From: Microbotryomycetes sp. JL201
Lineage: Eukaryota > Basidiomycota > Microbotryomycetes
DNA length: 64,000 nucleotides
Reading direction: 5' to 3'
Assembly (NCBI GenBank): GCA_033819885.1
Contig: JAQYUZ010000020.1
Coordinates: 62,001 to 126,000, forward strand
The position numbers were made by a program, and so were the translations under genes. Below, piece by piece: positions 12,422-23,898 of this stretch (position 1 is the first letter of the stretch; each line of letters begins with the position of its first letter). A model generated the notes under the pieces. It searched no databases, had not been told where the DNA came from, and worked only from the letters and a program-made list of their open reading frames with translations.

Positions 12422-13912
12422 ATGTCAGTACGGGCAAGGTACGGTATCTTTGAAGCAGATCTGACCTCCCAGACACATCTGTGCAGGCTCGCAAAGTTTC
12501 AGCAAGCGGCTAAAAAGGCCGGCCAGCAGGCGACCGCCTTTGGCACCCAAGTCGCTCAGCAAGTCGAGCAAGGGTCTCAGAAGACATTGACAAGCTTCAA
12601 ACTAGAGAACGAGGTCCGTCAGCCGCCCATCGCAGCGAGAGGCAGAAACAGAACCGTCGGCTGCGTTGACTGACTCGCCAATGCGCGTGCTCGGGCAGTG
12701 TGTCAAGGCAGCAAGGATTTTACAAACGTTCTTGGCCGATCCCGCTCACCCAGAGTCGGCTCTCAACGCGATCCCAAAGGAAGTTCTCCGCCGCGCCAAG
12801 GGGCAAGTCGTCCGTCATGGCAATGTCACATCGGCCTCCCTGACAACCACGAAACCAAATCCTGCTTGATGTCCTCGTGCAATCAGCTTTGCCATCTTTA
12901 CAGTCCTCAAAGCAGGTTTCGTCTGGAGTGGCAAAGCCGGCAGCGGAGTCGTCATTGCAAGACTCGACGATGGCACCTGGAGTGCGCCCTCGTGCATTGC
13001 GACCGGAGGCGTCGGATTCGGATTGCAAGCTGGCGCAGACTTGAGCGAGGTCCGTCCAGCTGACGTGGCTTCTTCGAGCCTCCCTGGAACTGTTGTAGCT
13101 AACCTTTCGAGCCGTTTCTTCAGTTCGTGGTCGTACTCAACTCGTCAGATGCTGTCGCTGCATTTGCCAAGGGAGGAAATGTAACGATTGGCGGTCAATT
13201 GACGGCCGCCGCGGTGAGTCAGCCCGGACCTGTTGTCGCCTGATTCGAACTCGCCCGTTGACAAGCCACTTGACCGAGTACAGGGTCCTATTGGAGTGGG
13301 AGGGGCAGTCAACACAGCCTTGACCAAGCCAGCCCCCATGTTCACCTACTCCAAGAGCAAAGGCTTATTTGCCGGCGTTAGTCTCGAGGGCACTGTCCTC
13401 ATCGAGCGGGTGAGAGCACGAGATCCTCAGCCGAGCTCATGTCGTCAAAAAGCTCACCGACATGGTCACTCCTCGTTCAGAAAGACGCCAACGAGGCATT
13501 CTATGGACAAGCCATTCCTGCCGTAGATCTGCTCAGGTTTGTGCACATCGTGCGGAAGAGTTACGGTTCCAGGTGTTTGACACGTGTTTCCTTTGCGTCT
13601 GACAGTGGCAAAGTTCCTCCTCCCGAAGCTGTAAGTCGCCCTTCCATCGGGAACCGATTGGTGTGGTCCTGAATCTGTATCTAGGCTTCGTCTTTGTACG
13701 AATGTCTCGAGGCCGCCGAGCAAGTTGATGAGAGTGGACTGCCGTGAGTTGGTCAAAGCTTTACGACCGCAAGACCGGAAGGTTGATCTCGTTGGCGCAG
13801 CGACCAAGCCTATGTTGTTCCGGACGGCACTCTTGGTCAGACCGCCCCTCTGCGTGGCGACACGACAGCTGCCTCCGGCGGCAAGATCTTTGACGCCAAT
13901 GCTCAACACTGA
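12422..13912 (+). CDS. Ysc84/SH3YL1-type SYLF domain protein
   Basis: Ysc84 (SYLF, formerly DUF500) proteins bind actin filaments and phosphoinositides at endocytic patches. The start ATGTCAGTACGGGCAAG is followed at once by an intron, giving MSVRARLAKFQQAAKK. Successive exons supply the SYLF core: AIPKEVLRRAKG, LAIFTVLKAGFVWSGKAGSG, IARLDDGTWSAPS, GFGLQAGAD, FVVVLNSSDAVAAF, GGNVTIGGQ, MFTYSKSKGLFAGVSLEG and KDANEAFYG. A last exon after the intron at about 13744 encodes DQAYVVPDGTLGQ and ends with a TGA at 13910-13912. No C-terminal SH3 domain is present, unlike yeast Ysc84/Lsb3, so this is the SYLF-only form. At least nine short exons are used, and many are under 150 bases. Confidence 0.9.
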
Positions 13913-14191
13913 TGGGAGATTGGGATTGCGAGATGACGATGGCCGCAGCGTCATAGTCACGTGACGAGATTTCTTTGTCTCGATGTAGATGTCATGACCT
14001 GAGTTTCTCGACATGCAGTTGGTTCTTGTTTTTCGTTGTACTTGAATTTGACGCTCATGAAAATGTAGTTTGGCGGGGCGGTGGTGAAGCGGATTTGCGC
14101 CGACCAATCGCAGCCGACGTCATTCCGTCAAGTTCGCGCTCGTTCGCTGTTGTTTCTCGTTCCGGTACTCGTCCCGCCCGAGGAGAATACA

Positions 14192-14748
14192 ATGGTATGT
14201 CGGTCCCGCGCCTTGGCAGCCGAGAGACATGTCTTGCAAGTATATAGGCCACACAATCTCGTCTTGTCCCCCCACATTCGGTCGAGTTTCGCGCACATTC
14301 GCTGACACTCTTCTCCTCTCCCACACTCAACGCATCTCGTTCGGACGCTCGCGACGTTGATCACGTAGGCATCGAAGCAACAAGAGATCATCTGCGGAGT
14401 CACTTGCGCATGCGCTCAAGAAAAGAATGATTGCTCCGCCCACGCATCTTGTCAAAACGCAGAAACCGGAAAGTGCGAATGTCCACAAGGTCAATGTCGT
14501 GCTTCTCAAGCTAAAAAGAATTGCTCAAAAGCTGTAAGTCAACGCGCCAGTTCTGCTTTCGATTGGTCCTTGGATTCCGAAAGAAGAAAGAAAGGCTGAA
14601 TCGAGGCATGCGATCCGGACTGTCACAGCAATCGGGAGAATGCAACTGTTCAAATTTTTGCGCTTTGCAAGAGAAGGCTCGATCAATGTGCACAGACAAG
14701 TCAAACTGTGATTGCCCGCCAAACGTTTGTAAAGCGGCGGCCGTCTGA
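14192..14748 (+). CDS. Cysteine-rich metallothionein-like protein
   Basis: Three exons give a 95-residue protein with 16 cysteines. Exon 1 coding is the ATG alone (14192-14194), followed by GTATGT. Exon 2 is 14369-14533 and exon 3 is 14629-14748. Cysteines fall at residues 10, 14, 16, 23, 29, 37, 39, 44, 53, 61, 63, 67, 77, 83, 85 and 90. The two halves each contain a CxCPxxxC block (CECPQGQC and CDCPPNVC) and a CxC/CxxxC block (CGVTCAC and CNCSNFC). There are no aromatic residues except one Phe near residue 66. This is the composition of a metallothionein that chelates Cu(I), Zn(II) or Cd(II) in the cytosol. The name is given from composition only; I do not recognise the exact spacing from known fungal families. 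It converges on the Ufd4 gene with about 200 bp between stops. Confidence 0.72.
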
Positions 14749-14944
14749 GATGACAAAGAGAAAGCGCTTTCCACGCCGTATAGCATGCAATAAAGATCTT
14801 TTACGTTCGCAAGCACGCCAGCAAGGTGCGGTGTTTTTGAGGCAAATTCATGTTGCAAAGCACTCTGAATACAAAAACAACGGCAGAAAAAGAGAAACAG
14901 CGAAGCGCCAACACGTGTGTAAACAGTGAAAGGAAACAAAAGGT

Positions 14945-17900
14945 TCAACTCTGCAAGACAACTTCTCGTCAGACTTGTCGGATGCGTTCCCAAGAAGCAC
15001 AACTGACCAAGTGGAATCCACCTTGGCCCTCGCGAATCGCAAACAAGACGCGCTCTTTGACAACCTCACGAGACGAGTAATTTGGCAATTTGAGGCTGTC
15101 GAGTGCGCTCAATTGGTCAGCTCGTCATTCAAAGAGTCAAAATACGCCATCGAGAAAGCTCACAAGTTGGCGCAAGTCATCGTGGAAAACAGTGAGCCAT
15201 CGCCTCCGTCCTTGCGAACGATTGTCAAAGGTGGCGTCAACGCTGCAAAGCCACCGATAGGCAAACGAGGACTGTCAAACCAAAGTTCAGATCAGCCCAA
15301 CGGGTACCAGAGACTCTAAAACCTGATCCAACTCACGATCCGGTTGTAAAGGACAAAAACTCTCGGCGCTCGCTCATTGAGAATTCGGACATGATAGACA
15401 ACAGATCCTTGACAGGACGACTGTCCATTGTGAAACCATGATCCGCTTTCGTCGAGTTGGTCAAACCTGCGACAGTAATCACCGAGGAGAGTCAGCCAAT
15501 TAAACTAGACTGCCTATCAGAGGCAGGCTCACACTCGACGGTCCAATCCTCGTCAAGCGCGCTCGTGAGCATGACGAGCTCAGCTGGAGTAAAGCTTTGC
15601 ATGTCTCGAACAGAAAAGACTATTGGGAAACGGGCGTCAGCCAGAACGATCGGAGAGCCTCTGTTCTTACGCGGACTCACCGTTCGAAAAGCCAGACTTG
15701 AACTCTTGCAAGGGTTTCTCGACACCCCGAGAGACGGTCCACTCCAAGACGAGCGAGATGTACTCGTCAATATTGTCTGCGTCAACCGAGATGTCCTTGC
15801 CGCCTGGCTTGAGTTCAATATCGTAACCGGGCAAAGTGAAGTCGAGCGTCAAATCGCTGATAGAGTTGGTAACCTTGAACAAGTCGTCTTTGCTTGTTGC
15901 AGCTCGTCGCTCGTCACTCAAACTTTGCAAGTGGGTCAACGAAGAGCCGAGATCCTTGTCAATGGCTCGCACGGTCGCGATCGTAGCTGGCAACTTGTCG
16001 TCGAGGACGAGCCGCATAAAAGCACGGCTGAAGTGCACGTCAATGATGCGCGAATCCATAAGGGCTTTTGTCCGAATTTCGGTCAGCAATGAAATATAGT
16101 TTAAAACATTGGGCAATCTCTCACCCTTGGCCACAAATTGACCAAGCACACGGAACGTCTTGAGCCGCTTCTTGTCCTCTTCAGAGTCTGCACGATCGGT
16201 CGGAGCCGGGAACAAACCGTTCGGCGAATGAACAAATGCCGAACTTTCGTCACTGTGACTGGAATCGCGCCACAGCTTGAGCTCTTTCTTGGCAAATTCT
16301 TTCGACACGAGCGCGTAGAATTCTAGCGTCGGACCCAGCCCGCTGCCGACTTCAGAGAAGAACTCGACTTCAAGGCTTGCACGCGACGAGCCATACAATT
16401 CAAACACTTTGAAGGCCGATTCGAGCACACGTTCGCGAGAAATGCGAACCTTTTGACGTGGTAGCCGACCGAGGAAGCCCAAGTTTTCGTCGCGTCTGCC
16501 AGTCGATGAAGCATCCGACCTGGTCTGCCCGACCCACTTTTGCATTAGCCTGGCATAGCCAAACGCGGTCGACTGGAGGAACGTATATCGCGTCTCGAAA
16601 GGGAACAAGAATGGGAAGTAGACGGGCAAGTCCATTGACCAATCCGGCAAACACGCGCTTGCGACAATCATTGGCTCTTCAAGTTGACGATTGAGTTTGG
16701 CCGTCAGCTTGTTGTTTACGAAAGCGACTTCTGCAAGTCCTGTCGGCTGCGACACATTCGACTGCTGCCGTTGTTGCTGTTGCTGTTCGACAAAGTCGGC
16801 ATTGAGTTTGTGCAAGACCCACAGTAGCTGCAGAATGTTTGCTTGTTGGCTGTCCTCTGGCACAGACGCGGGCATCTTTTCAAGTATTGGAGCCGTCTTG
16901 CGCGAGAATGGCGATGGAGACGTATGGTCGCCATCAGGTCGAGCCGGGCCGGCCACTTTTCGAAACTTGACTTCGAAAATCGAGTGCCAGATGTTGCGTC
17001 GCTGAGCTTCAGGAGTACGCGACTCGTGCATGTGAACGGCGCCGTACACGGTCGTGTCGAGATCGACACGTTGGTCGCCCATCGTGAATTCAAGATGAAA
17101 ATCGGTTGGCTCGGCCTTGAGGGCAGCGGCGTAAGAAGCCCGAGGTTTTGGTGCACTCGGTCGGCTGGTTGTTTCCGATGTCTGCGACAACGTCGGCGTC
17201 CCGACGCGCGTGCCGTCCGGAGTTTTGGCAACAACCTTGTCGTCGGCGACCTCGAGATTGACCGGCCGCTCGTCTCTCTGCTCAAAGTCGTCTGCAAACA
17301 GGGCGTCTCGATCTCGGCTGTCTTCGTCGTCGTACTCGCAGTATTCGTTCTCGCCTTGTTCATTGCCATCATCCTTGTGGTCTGATTGAGCTTGAGGTTC
17401 TTCGTCATCTTGCTCAACGCCCTTGCCGCTCAATCGCCGACTTCTTCTACGCTGGACAATTTTGTGCAAGTCACCCGCTTGGCTTGTATCGGCTGATGGC
17501 CCTGCAGCAATTGGCTTGCTACTGCTCGAGGCGGCGGCGGCGCCACCCAGACTTGAAGACAATCTCGACGTGGACGCTTCGGCGTTCTCGTTCGAACCAA
17601 GATGACTCATCGAAGCAGACGTAGACAACGTCGCCGACGCACCCTCTGTGGAGTTGGACGTGGCACGATCACCAGACGACCGCGCACGAGACGATCGGTC
17701 AGCGGCAGCGGACAACGCAGCCAGCAGCCCAGACACTGAATCAGGCGCACTTGAGCCGCTGCCAGAAATTCCCAAGATGGCAGCCAAGCCGCTCGCGCGG
17801 TCCGAGCCAGACGAAGCGGCAATGATTCGGGGTCTCAGGTAGTCGTTGAAAGCCTGGAAAGTGGCGATTGCGTGAATAGAGACGACAATGTTGGAGCACG

Positions 17901-20900
17901 ATTTTGGGATATCAGAGCCTTCTTCGGCGACGAGACGCAGCTTGAGCTGACGGGCAAGCATCGCAGGGCCGCTACGACCAGAGTCGACTACGATTCGAAT
18001 GTTGTGGTCAGCCAATCACCCAACGTGAAGTGAGCGAAACGACGCACCATCACTGATGCCGGCTGTAGCCATCTGAACTTCAAACTGTTCCCTGCGGCTG
18101 AGGCTGTCTTGCAAGCGCTTGACGAGTAAAGCAGAGGCAGTGCCAGCCGAACCGGACGCTGTTTGCGAGAAGAATGCTTCAGACAGCAATTCCTGTCTCC
18201 GTTGACTCGAGACTGCAGAACTGCAGGGTCAGCCCGGCTGCACATTCCAAAAAGAACCGAACCAGCCAACACTCACGAGCTGACACGTCCGCATCCGCCA
18301 CGAACTTGAGCAGACCCTGGACCAAACCACTCTCGAGCAATTCAAAACTCGACAGTGTCTCGCTTTCGTTTGCAAACAGCTCGACAATCTTGCCGAGCAC
18401 CTTGCAAACCTTTTCTTCCACGTCTGCGTCGTCCTCAGGTACGACAGCCTGCTCGAGGTTCTTGACGAGCTGTCGAACGCTATCGAGTGCTCGTCGTGCA
18501 CGAAGAGCGGGCTCCGAATCAGCCGATCCATATTGATCTCTCAGATGCCGGGCTCTGAGCGTGATTGAATCGCGAGTTTGGGCTTCGAACGGCGTCAAAG
18601 TCTTTGATGTCACCTCAGCGCCCGTCGAAGCAGCATGCATCCGCAGAGACCGTCCGATGCCAGACTCGGTCGTTTGGTCGGAGCGGTCGGGCACAGTCTT
18701 TTTCGATTTTGATGACTGTGAGACGAGTTCGGCAGACGCCAATTGCTCGATTTGGTGCAAGACGCCTTCTCGCCTGAAAAAGTACTGGTACGCGTCGGGT
18801 ACGCGTACAAGCAGCAGCTCGGCCAATTGTAACGCGCTGATGAGCAGTGTCGAGTTTTGTTCCGATGACAGTAGCGACGCCAGGAAGCTCGCCATGGCCA
18901 CGTTCTGCAACCCAAGTCACAATCAGCCGTCTTGCAAACCAGATGGAACTCCAAACCTCACCCCAAGAATTGCAGTCAGCTCGTCCACATCGCAGTAATT
19001 GACCATCTTGAGCAACCCCGTAACGGCTCTCGTCCGAACCTGAGTGTTGACACTCGCCAAGCATACGTTGACTGATACTGGTAAAAGCAAAGCGTAGAAC
19101 CGGTTGACGACGAGCTTGCGACCTTTCTCTGCTTCTGTAAAGCATTGAATGCGCTTCTCAATCAAGTCGTCTTTTGACGTTCCATTTTCGCCGCCTCGGC
19201 TCTTGCCAGATTTGGACGCTGTGCGCGAGCTAGTTCGCGAACCAGACTTTGGGCGTGTCGTCGAAAGCGCAGGCGAATCAAGTGGACCGTCAACGATTGA
19301 CATCTTGACGTCTTCCGACTCGACGTTAGCGCCGCTTGTTGAATTGCCCGTCGGAGCTGCGATGCTGCTCTTCTCTTCGCGCTTGGACCTCTTCTCAATG
19401 AACGCTTTCGTATCGAACACGCCATCTGTCGAAACCGATAAAACTATGAGTCGCGACAAAGGACTACCGCCTCCTTCTTGACATTACCTTTTGGCAACGA
19501 AGGTAACATCTCGCAAATCAGATTCAGCGTCTCTTGCACCTGCTCCTTCGGCCTTTGTACCAAGTTTTGTACAACGAGCATGTCATCTTCCAAAGTCTCG
19601 TCCTTGCTCAGCACTTGCAACCCTTCGTCCGTTTCAAATGCTGGCGGCGCGACGCCGGTCAGCAAGTGATACACCGTGCTGGCAATGTTGAGTTGGACGA
19701 GGGAGATTGCAATTTGAGGTGAAGCTCGCGACGCCGTCGACAACATTTTAATCATTTGAGAGTACGTGCCGGGGCCGACTGTCGTACTGTCTGGGTTCAG
19801 CAGTACTTTGACGCCAGACAGTACTTCAGAGGTCATGAGAGCATCCAATTTCTCTGGGTAATGTCTGTACGAGTCCACGATGCGCACGATTGCGAGGCAG
19901 CTCTGCTCGACGACACGCTGATCGGGGTAGCCCAGGACATTTCGGAAGATGGGCATGACGTCTTGAACCATCGAGAATGAGTCGGGAGTCAAAGAGCGGC
20001 AGCAATTGGCTGCTGCAGTGACTGCCGTCCGTTGCACGTGAAACGAGAAAAAGTCGAGGTACGACAGCAGAGCGGAGAGGCCGCCTTCCCTGACGATGGA
20101 CGAAGGCGCCTCTTCAGAGATCTTTTCCAAGGTCTGCAACAGCCTCTGGTCAGCACGTGCACGCAAGAGTGTCATCTTAGTCAAACTCACGCTCAATGTC
20201 TGCTCTGCCAGATCAATGTACTGAATGTCGAGCAGCTTTGAGCAGAGCACGGGTACAGCGCCGGCGTACACGACCGAGTGAGCGCTGCCTGGTAACGCCT
20301 CCATCAGATTTGCCAAGCACCTGCATGCCAATAACATCATCTGGATGTTGTCTTCCTCCGAGATGCCTTTGCCCGCGGCCATCAGTTCGGTTGGGTCCAT
20401 CCCGAAAGCAATCATTTCTTCTTCTGTCATGCCGCTGCTGTGAATGCTTGCTCCGCCAACGACTCCGTTCGAGTCTCCCCGCAAGACATTGACAAACTCT
20501 TTGACGAATGATTCTGTCTGAAAATATCCGGCGAGCGTGTCTTCAGTCGACACCGACAACAACTCGGACAATTCTTGCAGCGTGCCCAGTTTCGAAGCGG
20601 GACTAGCGTCCTTGTCTTTCAGCTTGTTGAGCATGGTCTTGAGTCTGGTGCTCATGCCACTCATGAGCCCTTGCAGGGCACGGAATGCGCCTCCTGCGCC
20701 AGAGCCAAAGAGTGCTGCTGCCTCACTCTGACTGAGCATACCTTCTCCTTCGTGGTCGTCGTGCGATCCAATGGGCGAGCCATCTTCGTCATACGTTTGG
20801 GGCGGATCGAGCATGTCCGAGTGCTCGCCCTCCGACCCGTAGCCGTCGTGAACGGATCCGTCAGCGTTCAATGCAGTCTCAAAATCGTCGTAACCATCGT

Positions 20901-22177
20901 CTCCTTCTTCGCCATGCGACACGTCTTCGTTGCTTCCACTCTCCTCTTCTTCGTCGTCGTCATCCGCGTCGTCCACATCGTCCATGTCGTTGCTCGGTTT
21001 CGCGGCAGCGAGCTGTTCAAACTTGAAAGGCGAGCGCGATACGAGCGAAGTCGATAAAGCTGGTTGGTCAGACTTTGTTTCAGCGTCGGAAGCATTAGGA
21101 GCGTTCTTGTCTTGAACGACAGAGAAACGAGATTTGCGTCGATTCGACGACGTGGACGGCTCGCCTGCGCTCGCCATCAGAATGTCATCGTCATCGTGAT
21201 CAAACATGACGTGATCGTCGATCATGTAGTCATCACCATCGTCGCCGTCGTCGTCGTACTGGCTAGCCTTTGCCTTTGCGGCGCGACTAGCCTTTGATCC
21301 CTTGCGGGCCATGATCTTTTGTTCCGCTTTTTTGATGGAGGTGGTGTCGGCCGAAGCGCGAGGTCGGAGGTTGTAGTTTACGTCCTTTTTCGACTTGCGC
21401 CTCCGTTTCGCAGGAGCAGACGGTCCCGAAGCTCTCTGGTCGTTAGGTGGCGGAGGAGATGACGCGCGACGCTTGCCGAGCGCTTTTGCTGACGGTTGCG
21501 ACAGTACGGCTGCCGAGTCGAGTGCTTGTTCTCCTCGCGATGAGCTGGCGAAGGCTGGTGCCGTGGCTGAAGCGGCGGCTCCGGATGACCGCCGAGGTCT
21601 GGTCAATCAAATAGCCCGAAATGGAGCGTCAGCAACTCCTTGATCAGAGGCACCTGTACGAGCTAAGCGAGGCAATAGAGTACATCGTCGCGATCGCGCG
21701 CCGACAGCTTGCTCTCATGCTCGAAGGATAAGCGGGCGGCAGCTTGAGAGCGTAAGGGTGGGGGGCGTGTAACGCATACGCGCCACCGGCTGGTCCGCTC
21801 GCGGCAAGCACAGGCTCCGACACTAACCTGAGTTGACGTGAACTGCTGATGGGCGTGTCTGATGGCGATGCGTGGTCGCGAGAGGCGTCTGACGCTGCTG
21901 GTGCCACCAAGGCTCGGCTCGATCGCGCGGGCGGCTCAGGCAAGGCTTTGTCGCGGTGACGAGCGCGCCTCGGACGAGTTTGCGTGGGAGCAGCGGCACG
22001 TGTGCGTGCAGTTTCGGCCGCTGGGTGACTATCTACAGGCTGCGTTGACGGCGGCGGCGGAGTAGGCGGCACAGCGGCGGGAGCGGTGGCTGCGGCTGTG
22101 ATTGACCGCGAGAGGGTGCGACTCGATAACACTGACGATGTAGGATGGGGCTGAGAGTGTCGCGAGCTCTTGCGCAT
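14945..22177 (-). CDS. UFD4: HECT-type E3 ubiquitin ligase, Ufd4/TRIP12 family
   Basis: A giant multi-exon gene. The exon starting near 21603 encodes a Ser/Ala- and Lys/Arg-rich region, then acidic Asp/Glu tracts. From about 20700 it encodes an armadillo-like domain typical of TRIP12/Ufd4 ([35 protein letters not shown]). The middle exons (19459-18179) continue the helical repeats. The exon from about 18010 to 15675 carries a low-complexity linker and most of the HECT domain ([23 protein letters not shown]). The C-lobe exons read [56 protein letters not shown] and MTCANF; the catalytic Cys codon is 15172-15174. The protein ends [10 protein letters not shown], with the last Ser and stop in a tiny exon at 14945-14950. 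In yeast Ufd4 polyubiquitinates ubiquitin-fusion and N-degron substrates. A 5' exon (about 21655-22177, MRKSSRHSQ start) joins in frame through a weak GTGCCT donor, so the N-terminus is uncertain. Confidence 0.9.
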
Positions 22178-22545
22178 CAGTGGGTCGCGTTAGAAGCGGG
22201 CGCAGAGGTGGACACGGCTCGCGCCAGTAGCAGCTCTGCTAGGGCTCTGCTAGCTTTACTTGTGTCTCTCGGAAGTCTCAACCGAGAGACGGGCGTGGAA
22301 AGAGGCCCGCAGACGAGACGTGAAGCGAAACGAACGAGACGAGGTCCGAGCGCGGCAAGTCAACGCTGACTCGGACAAGTATTGCAGCATGAGCAGCTGT
22401 CGAAAGTAGCCTGAAGGTAATTCACTAGTCACACAGTCCTGCCCAATGAGAAACCCATTCTCAAGGCCAGCCTTGCCTCCTGTATTTCGGCGATTGAAAG
22501 ACGCTCGGCGCAAGCTTTCGCATTCTACCAGTACACCACTACGCG
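22178..22545. promoter_or_regulatory. Divergent region between UFD4 and BUD20
   Basis: These 368 bases lie between the putative UFD4 start and the first base of the BUD20 start codon, and include the BUD20 5' UTR. No coding exon or specific regulatory motif is visible. Confidence 0.35.
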
Positions 22546-23201
22546 AGTGAGTATGATCGTGATTCGACGGTATAGACGCAGATAGCGCTGACGTTACCCT
22601 CGTGATCATCTCTAGTGGGCCGTGTACGCCGTTCGCGCACTCACTCAAACCCGTTCAGTCGCTTCCGTTCCAGTGCATGCATACCACTACTGACACGCTG
22701 CTTTGCATACCCGACTCGTTTCACCGCTCAACAACCCAATAGCAAAAAGAATCAGGCTCCAGGACAAAAGACGAAACGATACAGGCGCGACTTGGACCAG
22801 ATCCACGACGATGTCAAAGACAAGGGCAAACAGAAACTTGACTTTGATTTGGAGAGGAAAGATATTGAAGACTTGCCAGGTCCGTCACTGGCTCTCACGC
22901 ATCCGTACGCTATCTGACGAGCGGACCATGTTTCGCCTAAATTTTGATCACTTTAGGCTTGGCACAGCACGGATGCATCCCTTGCGCAAGGTACTTTGCA
23001 GACGAAGCGGCATTGACCACTCACCTGAGAGGCAAGCCACACAAGAAGCGCCTCAAGCTGCTGCAAGAAGAGCCTTACACGATTGAAGAGTCGAGGAGGG
23101 CAGTCGGACTCGGTGAAGACAAGGGCGAGTATACCAAAAGGAGAACAAGGGCGGCGGAGGCGGCGAAAGCTGCACCGGAAACGACCATGACGTCGGCATA
23201 G
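22546..23201 (+). CDS. BUD20: C2H2 zinc-finger ribosome biogenesis protein, Bud20/ZNF593 family
   Basis: Bud20 is a shuttling factor for pre-60S export. The start codon seems split by an intron: A at 22546, then GTGAGT...CTAG (22547-22615), then TG GGC at 22616, giving MGRVRRSRTH, the canonical Bud20 N-terminus. The core follows: KTKRYRRDLDQIHDD, then after an intron near 22880-22960 the zinc finger CIPCARYFADEAALTTH with the second His in GKPHKKR. The C-terminus is basic and ends with TSA and a stop. The stretch between RSRTH and KKNQAPGQ (about 22650-22742) is open but not conserved; it could be a second intron with a weak donor or a lineage insert. Confidence 0.87.
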
Positions 23202-23353
23202 CGCGTGCGTAGCTCGCCCCGCCACCCTTTGGCGGCCTACAAGTACATCTCCGTCCTGGTTTTCCTAGTCTCTCCGTTCTGATTTCTCACCTCTCTTGTT
23301 TGTATATTGCTACACTATCATTGTACTCTAACCCAGTTCGCCATTGCTGCGTG

Positions 23354-23374
23354 AAAAAAAAAAAAAAAAAAAAA
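23354..23374 (+). repeat. Homopolymer A tract, 21 bases
   Basis: An uninterrupted run of 21 A lies about 150 bp past the BUD20 stop codon, preceded by CTGCGTG. It is the longest homopolymer I noticed in the window. It could be a plain slippage tract or mark the end of the BUD20 transcription unit; no target-site duplication was seen to suggest retroposition. Confidence 0.9.
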
Positions 23375-23447
23375 CTCCTCGCGGCGTTCGTTCAATCTCT
23401 GAGCATACACGCGCTTTCAGGTCCATGCTTCGCCGACGAGCTCTTGC

Positions 23448-23771
23448 ATGGCCATTCCACCACAACACTCGACAATCTCGTCGCCGACCTCGGCGGCCGC
23501 ATCTTTTCCCACGCTGACCTTGTCGCCAGTGTCGCTTCTCAATTCGACCTTTCTCAATTCTTCAAACGATTCTACCGACCATGATCAACTCACGTTCACG
23601 TCTTTGTTTGCAAGCTCAGTGTCGACTTTGGTCGTACTGGTTGTGATCGTTTGCATGCTCGGGTTCTTGCTGTGTCAGATCAAATTGACTAGCAAAGTCG
23701 TCGGGAGCGAGATTGTTTGGCAAGACAGAGGTACAAGCCGTAATAATCAAGAGGCGTACGAATACTGGTGA
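23448..23771 (+). CDS. Possible small single-pass membrane protein
   Basis: An ATG-initiated frame of 107 codons has the codon preferences of neighbouring genes (frequent TCG, CTC, ACG). The first half is Ser/Thr/Pro-rich with several potential N-glycosylation sites (NST, NSS, NDST). A clear hydrophobic helix LVVLVVIVCMLGFLLC follows, and then a short tail. This would suit a small surface protein with an extracellular O-glycosylated stalk. No family is recognised. A GTACAAG near 23730 could be a donor leading to a longer charged tail (MDIDVFDQRLCD frame). It may not be a real gene. Confidence 0.35.
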   Translation: MAIPPQHSTISSPTSAAASFPTLTLSPVSLLNSTFLNSSNDSTDHDQLTFTSLFASSVSTLVVLVVIVCMLGFLLCQIKLTSKVVGSEIVWQDRGTSRNNQEAYEYW

Positions 23772-23898
23772 ACCCAAGATGGACATTGACGTCTTCGATC
23801 AACGTCTCTGTGATACCCGGAGGCGTGAAGCGAGCGCAAGCCACAAAGAGACAAATACAACAAAAGACGAGCACACGATCTTGCAACCGCCTGCACGA

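Noticed and set aside
14975-15319. Plus-strand open frame of 114 codons that looks protein-like
   Set aside because: It is antisense to the final HECT-domain exons of UFD4, whose minus-strand translation gives the conserved [14 protein letters not shown] and MTCANF motifs.
23354-23374. A21 tract as the tail of a retroposed copy
   Set aside because: No flanking target-site duplication and no upstream sequence resembling a LINE, SINE or intron-less gene copy was seen.
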